From assembly GCF_007672725.1 (NCBI RefSeq), contig NZ_VDTC01000005.1:124001-188000 (forward strand): 64,000 nt of DNA. The letters run 5' to 3'. The notes below the pieces were generated by a model. That model ran no database searches. It was given only the letters and a program-made list of their open reading frames with translations, and had not been told where the DNA came from. Below, piece after piece: positions 1 to 7,392 of the stretch (positions are counted from its first letter, which is position 1; each line of letters begins with the position of its first letter). Position numbers and translations under genes: made by a program. Source of the stretch: Corynebacterium aurimucosum ATCC 700975 (GTDB taxonomy: Bacteria; Actinomycetota; Actinomycetes; Mycobacteriales; Mycobacteriaceae).

Positions 1-1
1 T

Positions 2-1147
2 GAGCAGGGTAAGCCGCTCAATGGCCCGAACGCCCGCTTCGAGGTCGGTGCCTGCTCCGGCTGGCTGAATGCTACCGCCTCTTTCGAGCACCCCAACTAC
101 ACCGCCGTCGATGATGACATCACCGCCACCGTCAACTACCGCCCACTCGGCGTCGTCGGCGCAATTGGCCCGTGGAACTGGCCAATGATGATCACCATCT
201 GGCAGATTGCGCCGGCACTGCGTATGGGCAACGCGGTCGTCGTCAAGCCCTCCGAGTACACCCCGCTCTCCGTACTGGCCCTGCTCGAGGTCGTGAATTC
301 CGTGCTGCCGGAGGGTGTGCTCCAGGTCGTTAGCGGTGCCGGTGAGGTTGGCGCGGCGCTGACCACCCACGAGGGCGTCGATAAGATCATGTTCACCGGT
401 TCCACCGCCACCGGTAAGAAGATCGTGGAGGCCAGCGCCGATAACCTCACCCGCCTCACGCTGGAGCTCGGAGGCAACGATGCTGGCATCGTGCTGGATG
501 ACGCCGACCCGAAGGAGATCGCCGGCGACCTTTTCTGGGGTGCGTTCATCAACACTGGTCAGACTTGTGCGGCGATGAAGCGCGTGTACGTGCCGGAGTC
601 GCTGTACGACGCCGTCTGCGAAGCCCTCGTCGAGGTGGCCAAGGCCTCCCCGATGGGCGTGGGCCTGGAGGAAGAGAACGTGCTCGGCCCGCTGCAGAAC
701 AAGCAGCAGTTCGACATCGTTGACAAGCTCGTCACCGCCGCCAAGGATTCCGGCGCCCGCGTTCTGCTGGGCGGCGACCCGGACTATGACGCGCCGGGCT
801 ACTTCTACCCCACCACCCTGGTGGCGGACATCGACCCGGATAACGCGCTGGTCGTGGAGGAGCAGTTCGGTCCTGCGCTGCCGATCGTGAAGTACACGGA
901 CCTGGATTGGGCCATCGAGCAGGCCAACAAGCTCGACGTGGGCCTGGGCTCTTCCGTGTGGTCCTCCAACCGCGAGCGTGCACTGGAGGTTGCCGCACAG
1001 CTGGAGGCTGGCACCACCTGGATCAACAGTCACGGTGCTGTGGATCCGCGCGTGCCTTTCGGTGGCATCAAGTCCTCCGGCTACGGCGTGGAGTTCGGCA
1101 CCGAGGGCCTCAAGGGCCTGGCCTACCCGCAGATCATCAACGGCTAG
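2..1147 (+). CDS. Aldehyde dehydrogenase family protein, 5' end cut by the window
   Basis: The reading frame is open from base 2 to the TAG at 1145-1147 and gives 381 residues, so roughly the first 100 residues of a normal 480-500 residue enzyme lie outside. It would oxidise an aldehyde to the acid with NAD(P)+ in the cytoplasm. Visible family features are the PWNWPMM segment, the cofactor-loop GSTATGK, the general-base Glu in LELGGND, and the catalytic Cys in GQTCAAMK encoded at 566-568. The carboxy-terminal PFGGIKSSGYG segment is also typical. The substrate cannot be told from the sequence. An internal ATG at 185 is not the start, because conserved residues continue upstream of it. Confidence 0.93.
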   Translation, partial: EQGKPLNGPNARFEVGACSGWLNATASFEHPNYTAVDDDITATVNYRPLGVVGAIGPWNWPMMITIWQIAPALRMGNAVVVKPSEYTPLSVLALLEVVNSVLPEGVLQVVSGAGEVGAALTTHEGVDKIMFTGSTATGKKIVEASADNLTRLTLELGGNDAGIVLDDADPKEIAGDLFWGAFINTGQTCAAMKRVYVPESLYDAVCEALVEVAKASPMGVGLEEENVLGPLQNKQQFDIVDKLVTAAKDSGARVLLGGDPDYDAPGYFYPTTLVADIDPDNALVVEEQFGPALPIVKYTDLDWAIEQANKLDVGLGSSVWSSNRERALEVAAQLEAGTTWINSHGAVDPRVPFGGIKSSGYGVEFGTEGLKGLAYPQIING

Positions 1148-1154
1148 CTCCTGC

Positions 1155-1179
1155 ATGGCGCTGCTATTCTTAGCGCCAT
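1155..1179 (+). promoter_or_regulatory. Leaderless promoter inside an inverted-repeat operator (zeta module)
   Basis: ATGGCGCT (1155-1162) and AGCGCCAT (1172-1179) form a perfect 8-base inverted repeat with a 9-base spacer. A -10 hexamer TATTCT (1165-1170) sits in the spacer, and the right arm includes the start codon at 1178. A transcript would start at or next to the ATG. The arrangement suggests autorepression of the downstream pair; this is inference. Confidence 0.6.
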
Positions 1180-1441
1180 GAGCACCGCCAAAGTCCCGGA
1201 GATCGAGTACGCAGCCTTCGACGCCATGAAGGAGGTTGCGTCCTCGCTGAAAGCCGCCTATCTCACTAGGGCAGCTGAAGCAGGCAACGACGTTGAATCA
1301 CAGTGGTGGATTCGCCAGAATTGGCTGGTAGAGGACATGGTCAGTGAGGTTGATCTAACCGATATCGACGCAATTCGTGCCGCTGCTGCTCTCTTCGCAC
1401 AGCGGCTCGAAGCCCTCTCCACCGAACACAAAGCGGCATAG
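1178..1441 (+). CDS. Putative antitoxin partner of the zeta-like toxin
   Basis: An 87-residue acidic, helix-prone protein with no family I recognise by sequence. It lies 3 bases upstream of a zeta-toxin-like kinase, and its size and order match the small antitoxins that accompany zeta toxins (epsilon type, about 90 residues). It would act by binding the kinase and blocking its nucleotide site. The start is the ATG immediately after a -10 TATTCT, so translation is probably leaderless. The function is inferred from position, not from similarity. Confidence 0.6.
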   Translation: MSTAKVPEIEYAAFDAMKEVASSLKAAYLTRAAEAGNDVESQWWIRQNWLVEDMVSEVDLTDIDAIRAAAALFAQRLEALSTEHKAA

Positions 1442-1444
1442 CCC

Positions 1445-2233
1445 ATGCTTTCCGCCGCTGACTTCCCCGTTGATCCGCAGGTTATCGAGCAACGGCTAAA
1501 GACTCTGCAAGCCAGCTATTTTGGCCGGTCGAATGCTCACAGCACGTCTAGCCCAGAAGTCATTTATGTGGCGGGGCAGCCAGCGTCGGGCAAATCAACG
1601 GCTATTGAATCGGTAAAGAATGGTCACGCGGTTCTTGACTCCGATGAGGTTCGGAAGCTGCACCCAGCCCTCGACGAGATCATGGAGCGCGACCCCTTAC
1701 GCATGGACGTGCTCACCAATGGCCCGGTGCCTTATTGGATGTCCTCGCTGATTGAGTATGGCCGGCAGCATGGGCACTCGCTCATCATTGAGAACACGCT
1801 GTCCAACCCGGAATTCATCGCGGGTGAAATAGCCAAGTTTCGCTCCGCGGGCTTCCGCGTGAAGGTCGTGGGCCTGGCGGTGGCGCAGGAGGTCTCCAGG
1901 CTGGGCGTCGTCCAGCGCTACCTGGAGGCGCAGCGCGTGAGCCGCTACCCGCGCTGGACCAATGAGGTTTCCCACACGTCGGGTTTTAAAGCCATCGTCC
2001 CAGGGCTTCAGGCTATTGCGCCGCTTGTCGACGACCTCACGATCCGCACCCGCGACGGCCGCACCTTAAGTGGCATCGAGGATATTGAGGCAGAGCGCGC
2101 AACCTGGTTCGACTCCCCCGCTATCCGTGCTGACTGGCTGGCCCGCTTTGATAGCTGTGACTTGGCTGGCCTTGAAGCGGAGAAGCTTACGCAGAACCTC
2201 GTGGCTGATGCAGAGCGTATCCGCAAACTTTAA
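1445..2233 (+). CDS. Zeta toxin family P-loop kinase
   Basis: A 262-residue protein with a Walker A motif GQPASGKST at residues 44-52 after a short beta strand (VIYVA), followed by LDSDEVRKLHP, the typical zeta-type substrate-side segment, and an Arg-rich stretch (SRLGVVQRYLEAQRVSR) in the position of the lid. Zeta toxins phosphorylate UDP-N-acetylglucosamine or related sugars and block cell wall synthesis. The gene follows its presumed antitoxin by 3 bases, so the two are co-translated. Chromosomal zeta homologues can have non-toxic roles, so toxicity is inferred. The length is normal for the compact chromosomal members. Confidence 0.85.
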   Translation: MLSAADFPVDPQVIEQRLKTLQASYFGRSNAHSTSSPEVIYVAGQPASGKSTAIESVKNGHAVLDSDEVRKLHPALDEIMERDPLRMDVLTNGPVPYWMSSLIEYGRQHGHSLIIENTLSNPEFIAGEIAKFRSAGFRVKVVGLAVAQEVSRLGVVQRYLEAQRVSRYPRWTNEVSHTSGFKAIVPGLQAIAPLVDDLTIRTRDGRTLSGIEDIEAERATWFDSPAIRADWLARFDSCDLAGLEAEKLTQNLVADAERIRKL

Positions 2234-2293
2234 GGCTGTGCCCGTGGAACTATTAGGTTCACCCACAGTTCCCGTGCCTGCACGCACCGAGAA

Positions 2294-2329
2294 GGACCAG
2301 GTGGTGAACTCGAATGACTCGCCTGGTCC
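2294..2329. terminator. Hairpin between convergent zeta and ATPase genes
   Basis: GGACCAGG (2294-2301) pairs perfectly with CCTGGTCC (2322-2329) around a 20-base loop. It lies between two convergent genes, where a terminator is expected, but has no T tract on either side. The rest of 2234-2387 holds no gene. Confidence 0.35.
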
Positions 2330-2387
2330 AACGTGTGTGTGCGCTCGGCGCGTGGTTTAACCCTTATAAGACTTGCCGGTCACAGCC

Positions 2388-4280
2388 TCAGCGTTTCGCT
2401 CGTGCAGCCCGCAGGCCGTTCAAGATCACGATGACTTCGGCGACTTCGTGTACCAAGACGACGGCGGCCAGGCCCAGTACACCGCTGATCGCCAGTGGCA
2501 TCAACACGATGATGATGGCCAGAGACAGCACGATGTTTTGGTTGATGATCCTGCTGCCTCGGCGGGCGTGCTGCAGCGCCTGCGGGATCAGCCGGAGGTC
2601 GTGGCCAGTGAAGGCGACGTCAGCGGACTCGATCGCGGCGTCAGAGCCGGTTGCTCCCATCGCAATGCCCACCGTTGCGCCCGCCAGTGCCGGCGCGTCG
2701 TTGATGCCGTCGCCGATCATCGCCGTCGGCGTCTTGGAGGAGAGTTCGGCGACGATGCTTGCCTTGTCCTCCGGTCGCAGCTCGGCGCGCACGTCGTCGA
2801 TTCCGGCGATTTCAGCTAGCGCCCGGGCGGTGCGAGTGTTATCGCCGGTAAGCATGCTCACTTCTACGTCGTTGTCGTGCAGGGACTGCACGGCATCGGG
2901 CACCTCGGGCCGCAACTCGTCGCGCACCCCGATCGCCCCGGCGAGAGCGTCATCGACGGTGACTAGGACGCAGGTCTGGCCTTCGGACTCCATGCGCTCA
3001 ACGTCCGCCTTCAGTGGCCCGGCGTCGATCCATCGGGGGCTGCCGACCAGCACCCGTCGGCCTTCGACGGTGCCGCCGATGCCTTGACCGGCTTCCTCGC
3101 TGATATCCAAGGCGGTGGGCGCTTCGGGCTCCGCTGCCACGATCGCCGCGGCGAGGGGGTGCGTCGATTGCTGCTCAACCGCCGCCGCGAAGGAAAGCAC
3201 CTGCGCCCGATCGAATCCGTCTGCCGGGACCACTCCGGTAACCTCGGGCTGGTTGCGGGTAAGGGTTCCGGTTTTGTCTACCGCTAGGTGACGGATGCCG
3301 CCGAGTCGCTCGAACGCCGCGCCGGACTTGATGACTACTCCGAACTGGCTGGCCGCGCCGATCGCGGCCACGACCGTCAGCGGCACGGAGATTGCCAGCG
3401 CGCACGGCGACGCTGCGACCAGGACCACCAGCGCACGGGTGATCCAAGTCTCGGGGTCGCCCAACAGCGAGCCGATCACGCCGACCAGCACCGCCAGGAT
3501 CATCACCCCGGGCACGAGGGGTTGGGCAATTCGGTCGGCGATCCGGGCGCGGTCGCCCTTCTCCGCCTGCGCCTGCTCGACGAGGTCGACGAGTGTGGTC
3601 AGCGAGTTGTCCGTTCCAGCTGCGGTCGTCTCGACCTCCAGCACACCGGCGGAGTTGATCGCTCCCGCGGGTACCTCGTCGCCGGGCGCAACCTCCTCCG
3701 GAATGGATTCTCCGGTGATCGCTGAGGTGTCAAGGCTGGAGCGTCCGGACCGAATGATGCCGTCCGTGGCGATCCGCTCCCCGGGGCGTACGACCATTAG
3801 CTCGCCAACCTCAAGGTCCTTCGCAGCGACCTCGGCCGTCGTACCGTCGCGCAGCACGGTCGCGGTTTGCGGTACCAGCTTCAACAGTGCCCGCAGTCCG
3901 CCTTGGGCCCGGTCCATCGCCTTGTCTTCAAGCGCCTCGGCGATCGAGTACAGGAACGCCAGCGCCGCGGCCTCTCCGACGAAACCAAGGATCACCGCGC
4001 CGACAGCGCTGATCGTCATAAGCAAGCCAATGCCGAGCTTGCGCTTCGTGACAAGGTTCCGGATCGCTCCAGGTGCGAACGTGTAAGCGCCCAACAGCAG
4101 GCCAAGCCAATACAGTACCGTTGCGGGCGTCTCCAAGTCGGACCAGTCCAGCGCCAGTCCTGTAATGAGGGCTACGCCGGAGAAGATCGGTAGCAGTAGC
4201 TCGGGGTCCTTCCACCATGGCCGATCGAGCTCTTCGATCTCCGTGGCGGGTTCGTGTTCGCATCCACATGCTGAACTCAT
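2388..4280 (-). CDS. Heavy-metal translocating P1B-type ATPase (CmtA/CadA-like)
   Basis: A 630-residue metal efflux pump of the cytoplasmic membrane. It has TGES, the phosphorylation motif DKTGTLT, the HP dipeptide in STHPLAAAI, and GDGINDAPAL. The transmembrane metal site reads SPC (in AASPCALAIS) rather than CPC, which is the P1B-4 signature usually linked to Co, Fe, Ni or broad divalent transport. The amino end carries CGCEHEP instead of a full HMA domain. I place the start at the ATG of 4278-4280, which overlaps the stop of the upstream regulator (ATGA); an upstream in-frame ATG at 4319 lies inside that regulator. The pair with a CmtR-like sensor suggests Cd/Pb-inducible efflux. Confidence 0.88.
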   Translation of the reverse strand: MSSACGCEHEPATEIEELDRPWWKDPELLLPIFSGVALITGLALDWSDLETPATVLYWLGLLLGAYTFAPGAIRNLVTKRKLGIGLLMTISAVGAVILGFVGEAAALAFLYSIAEALEDKAMDRAQGGLRALLKLVPQTATVLRDGTTAEVAAKDLEVGELMVVRPGERIATDGIIRSGRSSLDTSAITGESIPEEVAPGDEVPAGAINSAGVLEVETTAAGTDNSLTTLVDLVEQAQAEKGDRARIADRIAQPLVPGVMILAVLVGVIGSLLGDPETWITRALVVLVAASPCALAISVPLTVVAAIGAASQFGVVIKSGAAFERLGGIRHLAVDKTGTLTRNQPEVTGVVPADGFDRAQVLSFAAAVEQQSTHPLAAAIVAAEPEAPTALDISEEAGQGIGGTVEGRRVLVGSPRWIDAGPLKADVERMESEGQTCVLVTVDDALAGAIGVRDELRPEVPDAVQSLHDNDVEVSMLTGDNTRTARALAEIAGIDDVRAELRPEDKASIVAELSSKTPTAMIGDGINDAPALAGATVGIAMGATGSDAAIESADVAFTGHDLRLIPQALQHARRGSRIINQNIVLSLAIIIVLMPLAISGVLGLAAVVLVHEVAEVIVILNGLRAARAKR

Positions 4281-4636
4281 GCGTCCGTTCCTTTCTCGCC
4301 GCAGCCGGGCACCGAGCACTCAGTGTCGATGCAGGGAGCATTCTCGTCGACGGCCAGCGTCGCGTTGACCAGCGCTTCGAGCGCCGCCGCGAGGTGCGGA
4401 TCGGCAATTTCGTAGCGGGTCTTACGGCCCTCCGGCTCAGCGACGACGATGCCGCAATCGCGTAGGCAGGACAGGTGGTTCGAGACGTTCGAGCGAGTCA
4501 GATCCAAGCTTTGCGAAATCTCGGCCGGGTAGCCCGGACCGTCGAGTAGGGTCATCAGGATTCGGGAACGCGTCGGATCAGCCATGGCCCGGCCGAGCCG
4601 GTTCATAACGTCGAGGCGTGAAGCAATAGTCAGCAT
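4277..4636 (-). CDS. cmtR: ArsR/SmtB family metal sensor, CmtR-like
   Basis: A 119-residue winged-helix repressor. The region LTRSNVSNHLSCLRDCG carries the two cysteines spaced like Cys57 and Cys61 of Mycobacterium tuberculosis CmtR, and a third cysteine in ENAPCID corresponds to Cys102. CmtR binds Cd(II) or Pb(II) through these thiolates and leaves its operator. The tail holds two more cysteines (TECSVPGC), which the mycobacterial protein lacks as far as I recall. It is the first gene of an operon with the P-type ATPase (ATGA overlap), which fits repression of its own efflux pump. Confidence 0.88.
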   Translation of the reverse strand: MLTIASRLDVMNRLGRAMADPTRSRILMTLLDGPGYPAEISQSLDLTRSNVSNHLSCLRDCGIVVAEPEGRKTRYEIADPHLAAALEALVNATLAVDENAPCIDTECSVPGCGEKGTDA

Positions 4637-4683
4637 GTGCTGAACAATACAACGTGTGCTGAACTATTCAAAATGCACTGAAC
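4636..4683 (-). promoter_or_regulatory. Three direct repeats spaced 19 bases, candidate CmtR operator
   Basis: TGTGCTGAAC occurs at 4636-4645 and 4655-4664, and TGCACTGAAC at 4674-4683, each exactly 19 bases apart, directly upstream of the regulator start codon. An inverted copy GTTCAGCA is at 4800-4807. A role as the regulator's binding region is inferred from position. Confidence 0.45.
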
Positions 4684-4740
4684 TGACGGTTACGCGTAGG
4701 TCCTGCGACCTGCAGGAATTAGTCGATGGGATAGCAGATG

Positions 4741-4890
4741 ACTGATCCGTTGTGGTTCGGCTGCCACCCAACGCGGGAGCGACGTGATCGGCGGGGTCAG
4801 TTCAGCATTTGAATCAACGACCAGTGGCGGATCTGTTTTCGGTGGTCCGCCGCGGGGCCAGAGGAGGTTGAGATCGTTGACTACCACTGA
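4741..4890 (+). pseudogene. Remnant of a HigB-type toxin (RelE superfamily), carboxy-terminal end
   Basis: Translating frame 1 gives RRGQFSI, then a TGA stop at 4810-4812, then INDQWRICFRW and EVEIVDYH followed by a TGA at 4888-4890. This is the conserved carboxy end of HigB toxins, where GQFSI is normally followed directly by Arg and INDQWRICF; the Arg codon (CGA) appears mutated to TGA. No start codon or amino-terminal HigB core is visible upstream; that frame has further stops before 4741. The fragment overlaps the higA start by 14 bases in the usual higBA manner. It is too short and interrupted to be functional. Confidence 0.8.
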
Positions 4891-5185
4891 CAAGCTCCCT
4901 CCGGTTCACCCCGGTGAGATCCTCATGGAGGACTTCCTCAAAGGAATGGGGATCACCCAGCACAAGCTCGCCGTCTCCATCGGCGTTCCGCCCCGCCGGA
5001 TCAACGAAATTGTTCACGGTAAGCGCGCTGTAACCGCTGACACGGCCCTTCGTCTAGCGAAGTTTTTCGAGATGAGCCCCCAGTTCTGGCTCGGGTTACA
5101 GGCTCAATATGACTTGGACGTGGCGGAAGACAAGATCCTCTCGGAAATCGAGCGGATTCAACCGGTCCAAGCTGTCTCAGCGTAG
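4877..5185 (+). CDS. higA: HigA family antitoxin (XRE HTH), orphaned
   Basis: A 102-residue protein with the HigA hallmark PPVHPGEILMEDFL followed by a helix-turn-helix (ITQHKLAVSIGVPPRRINEIVHGKR). The start is TTG at 4877, because the HigA domain begins there and a GAGGAGG ribosome binding site lies at 4861-4867; the in-frame ATG at 4784 would add an unrelated extension. HigA binds HigB and represses the operon. Here the upstream toxin gene is a stop-interrupted remnant, so the protein can no longer have a cis-encoded target. It may persist as a regulator or as an antidote to related toxins. Confidence 0.88.
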   Translation: MTTTDKLPPVHPGEILMEDFLKGMGITQHKLAVSIGVPPRRINEIVHGKRAVTADTALRLAKFFEMSPQFWLGLQAQYDLDVAEDKILSEIERIQPVQAVSA

Positions 5186-5239
5186 CGGTTACCCGAACCA
5201 GGTCCGTCAGCGTGAGGATATGCATGCGGATGGTTCGAA

Positions 5240-5683
5240 CTAGGGAATTTGGGGCTGCCGTCGCGTGGACTTGAGTTCCGAGCGCCGCTTTTTCGCTTCG
5301 AGACGGCGTCGCACCGAGCTCCGCGTCGGCTTGGTCCTGCGCCGCGGGGGAGGAGGCGGAGCGAGCGCCTCGCGCAAGAGGGCGGCCATGCGTTCGCGTG
5401 CCTCGGCGCGGTTGCGTACCTGCAATCGCTGGGTCGATGCGGTAACGGTAAGGACGGTGCCGTCTAGGCGGTGCTCGTGGTTGTGGAGGACGCGGCGACG
5501 CTGGGCGTCGGAAAGCGATGAGCACGTAGCGATATCGACGGAAAGCTGCACTTTGCTGTCCGTAGTATTGACGCCTTGGCCACCTGGTCCCGACGACTTC
5601 GCGAACCGCTCCGTCAGGTCGGCGGCGACGATGACCAGACCCCCGGGGATCCCTGGGCCAGGTGCGATGGTCAGGTCGTTCAT
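5240..5683 (-). CDS. arfB: Alternative ribosome-rescue factor ArfB (peptidyl-tRNA hydrolase)
   Basis: A 147-residue class I release-factor-like protein with the catalytic GGQ in SSGPGGQGVNTTDSKVQL and a basic tail (RRRTKPTRSSVRRRLEAKKRRSELKS) that would insert into the empty mRNA channel of stalled ribosomes. It releases the nascent chain by hydrolysing peptidyl-tRNA. It lacks the codon-recognition domain of RF1/RF2, as expected for ArfB/YaeJ. The start ATG at 5681-5683 gives MNDLTIAPG; a longer frame to 5806 runs into the next gene and is not conserved-looking. Confidence 0.92.
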   Translation of the reverse strand: MNDLTIAPGPGIPGGLVIVAADLTERFAKSSGPGGQGVNTTDSKVQLSVDIATCSSLSDAQRRRVLHNHEHRLDGTVLTVTASTQRLQVRNRAEARERMAALLREALAPPPPPRRRTKPTRSSVRRRLEAKKRRSELKSTRRQPQIP

Positions 5684-5714
5684 ACCGCCCAGCTTAGTTA
5701 GAGTTGCTTCCGGA

Positions 5715-6305
5715 TCAGACCCGCCGTGCGAGATCAGGGTAGTGTACGACCACGCCGCCACCGTCGACCTCCAACTCGACGTCGACTCCCCGTGTTCCGC
5801 TTTCATATCGGACAGTTTCAGAATCGACGGAGCTGTAGTACTGGTCTGATGCGATCACCTGGAGGGACGGTATATCAATCCAAGCCATGATCAGCTGCGT
5901 TTTCGGAACCTGAGTCTCAAGCAGCGTCAAGCGACGAATAGGCATTGTGTTGGTGAGAGGGCACAGACCGAGATCGCAATCGAGTGCGGCTTTCAGGTCG
6001 GCTGACTGGACGATACCGGGGGAGGGCAGCTCTTCAGGCTGGGCGCCCTCTTCATTGGTTTCCGCCGACCACACGCCTTGTTCGGACCTTAACAGCTCGA
6101 GGCTTCGCCCCCATCCGTCGCCTTCAACGTTCACCGACACACGTTCGGTCATCCAGTTCTCCGCGGCGCGCAGCTCCCACGTGGCCTCGTATCCATCGCC
6201 GTATTGCACTCCGGAAGCGGTCAAACCGGCTCCTAAAAAATGAACTGCGGCCTCGTTCCGGATGAGGGGAGTCTCGACATGCTCCCACTTATACGTGCGC
6301 TCCAT
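5715..6305 (-). CDS. Putative glycolipid-binding family protein
   Basis: A 196-residue cytosolic protein. The segment DLGLCPLTNTMPIRR in the second half, with the following beta-rich stretch ending HYPDLARRV, matches the putative glycolipid-binding family (formerly DUF1089). No enzymatic residues are known for this family and the ligand assignment is itself structural inference. The gene begins right where the neighbouring Fic remnant ends, which suggests that a deletion or insertion junction lies at about 6306-6345. Confidence 0.75.
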   Translation of the reverse strand: MERTYKWEHVETPLIRNEAAVHFLGAGLTASGVQYGDGYEATWELRAAENWMTERVSVNVEGDGWGRSLELLRSEQGVWSAETNEEGAQPEELPSPGIVQSADLKAALDCDLGLCPLTNTMPIRRLTLLETQVPKTQLIMAWIDIPSLQVIASDQYYSSVDSETVRYESGTRGVDVELEVDGGGVVVHYPDLARRV

Positions 6306-6319
6306 GGTGAGGATTTTAC

Positions 6320-7038
6320 AACGCTCGATGGTGCGAAAAGGCAGGTAGCTTTCGATTTGGACCGCGTACCGAGGAGGAGGCTTACCGGCAGAATGGTGTA
6401 CTTCGTAAGCCCGCGGCGCAGAAGAATTCCATGAATGAGAGCAGGGCCAACGTGCCCGTTGCCGTCTGCAAAGGGATGAATCGTTTCAAACTGAGCGTGA
6501 GCAATTGCGGCCTGGATGAGAGCACCGTGCGAAGCGCCATCGAGGTAAAGACATAAGTCGTCCACGAGGTCATGGACTAGACGTGGGGGCGCTGGGATGA
6601 ACTCGGCCCCAAAGGGTGTGTGGTTACTTCCACCAATCCAGTTTTGAATAGTGCGGAGACCAGTGGGGATAGAGCCCTTCTCCCCCATCAACTCTCTTTG
6701 GAGCTTTTCAAGAAGGCCGATGGAGATGTTGGTTCGGTGGCAAAGCTCTTCTCAATGGAACACAGAACGGTGAGGTTACGCGCAACCTCTTCCGCGCTTT
6801 CCTTAAAGCCGCGGACTTCCTTAAAGCCGCGGACTTCCTCCTTTTGGGCGAGTTCCGCGAGGACAACCTTGTCGACGTTGGGCGCAATACCTTCAATGCG
6901 TGAGGAAGAAATCGCCTCAGAACGCATGAGTAAGCGGGCCACAGACTCCAACTGGCCAGAAGCAGCATGACGGTTGAGATCCAAGATCTCTCGCTCGATA
7001 CGTGCTGCCCGGCTGGTGAGCTCTGGGGAAAACTCCAT
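6320..7038 (-). pseudogene. Decayed Fic family protein gene
   Basis: Two frames together encode a Fic protein of the class with an amino-terminal inhibitory helix. The 7038-6688 frame supplies the amino-terminal part (SEAISSSRIEGIAP, with the SxxxEG inhibition motif). A frameshift near 6735 then moves the reading to the frame with LMGEKGSIPTG, FGAEFIPAPP and the active-site loop. That loop reads HPFADGNGHVGP, whereas active Fic enzymes have HPFxDGNGRxGR, so both conserved arginines are lost (His and Pro instead). The frame drifts again after about 6345 and the carboxy-terminal third is missing. An 18-base tandem duplication (6803-6820 and 6821-6838) repeats VRGFKE. AMPylation activity is very unlikely. 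Confidence 0.85.
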
Positions 7039-7182
7039 GCCTTACTTACAAAATGGTCAGGGACATAGACCTAAAAAGGGCCTCCGGCCTTATCGCGCCG
7101 GGGAATGCCGGAGCCTGATTCGGGGATCCAGCTCTCGGTAACGTAGTGAGGCTTGTAGAGGCTATCCATTCGTCAGACAGCA

Positions 7183-7219
7183 AATGAGTGGTTGGATAAC
7201 TCTTATCCAACCACTCATT
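7183..7219. promoter_or_regulatory. Perfect 17-base palindrome in a divergent intergenic region
   Basis: Bases 7183-7199 are the exact reverse complement of 7203-7219 around a 3-base centre (CTC); the core reads GGTTGGATAA / TTATCCAACC. It sits between the divergent Fic remnant and the AlbA_2 gene and has no T tract, so an operator is more likely than a terminator. The rest of 7039-7277 has no gene; a weaker imperfect repeat (CTCCGGC/GCCGGAG) lies at about 7083-7112. Confidence 0.6.
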
Positions 7220-7277
7220 GCGGTTTATGCGCTAGATAAAGCTTAAACATACGGGGTTTCAGGGCCATAATTTGGCC

Positions 7278-7378
7278 TCAATGAGAATGTCAATGACACC
7301 TCAATGGGAAGATCAATGAGAACTCTTGTCATTGAAGAGGAATGAAGTTAGCATTGAGCCGTCATTGTTAACATTGAG
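7278..7378 (+). repeat. Array of CAATG boxes, four direct then four inverted
   Basis: CAATG occurs at 7279, 7291, 7302 and 7314 (steps of 12, 11 and 12 bases), followed by the inverted form CATTG at 7330, 7352, 7363 and 7372. Most copies extend to TCAATGA or its complement. The array fills the 100 bases before the GTG start of the AlbA_2/ATPase protein, so binding by that protein or another regulator is inferred. Confidence 0.7.
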
Positions 7379-7392
7379 GGCGGGTATTCATC

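Noticed and set aside
2373-3725. Several plus-strand frames opposite the metal ATPase
   Set aside because: All lie within the well-supported minus-strand pump and have no coding character.
4784-4876. ATG at 4784 as the higA start
   Set aside because: The added residues are out-of-frame HigB remnant and the HigA domain with a GAGGAGG site begins at TTG 4877.
7278-7378. CAATG array as a CRISPR or tandem satellite
   Set aside because: The unit is only 5-7 bases with mixed orientation and 11-base steps; there are no spacers of constant length and no cas genes.
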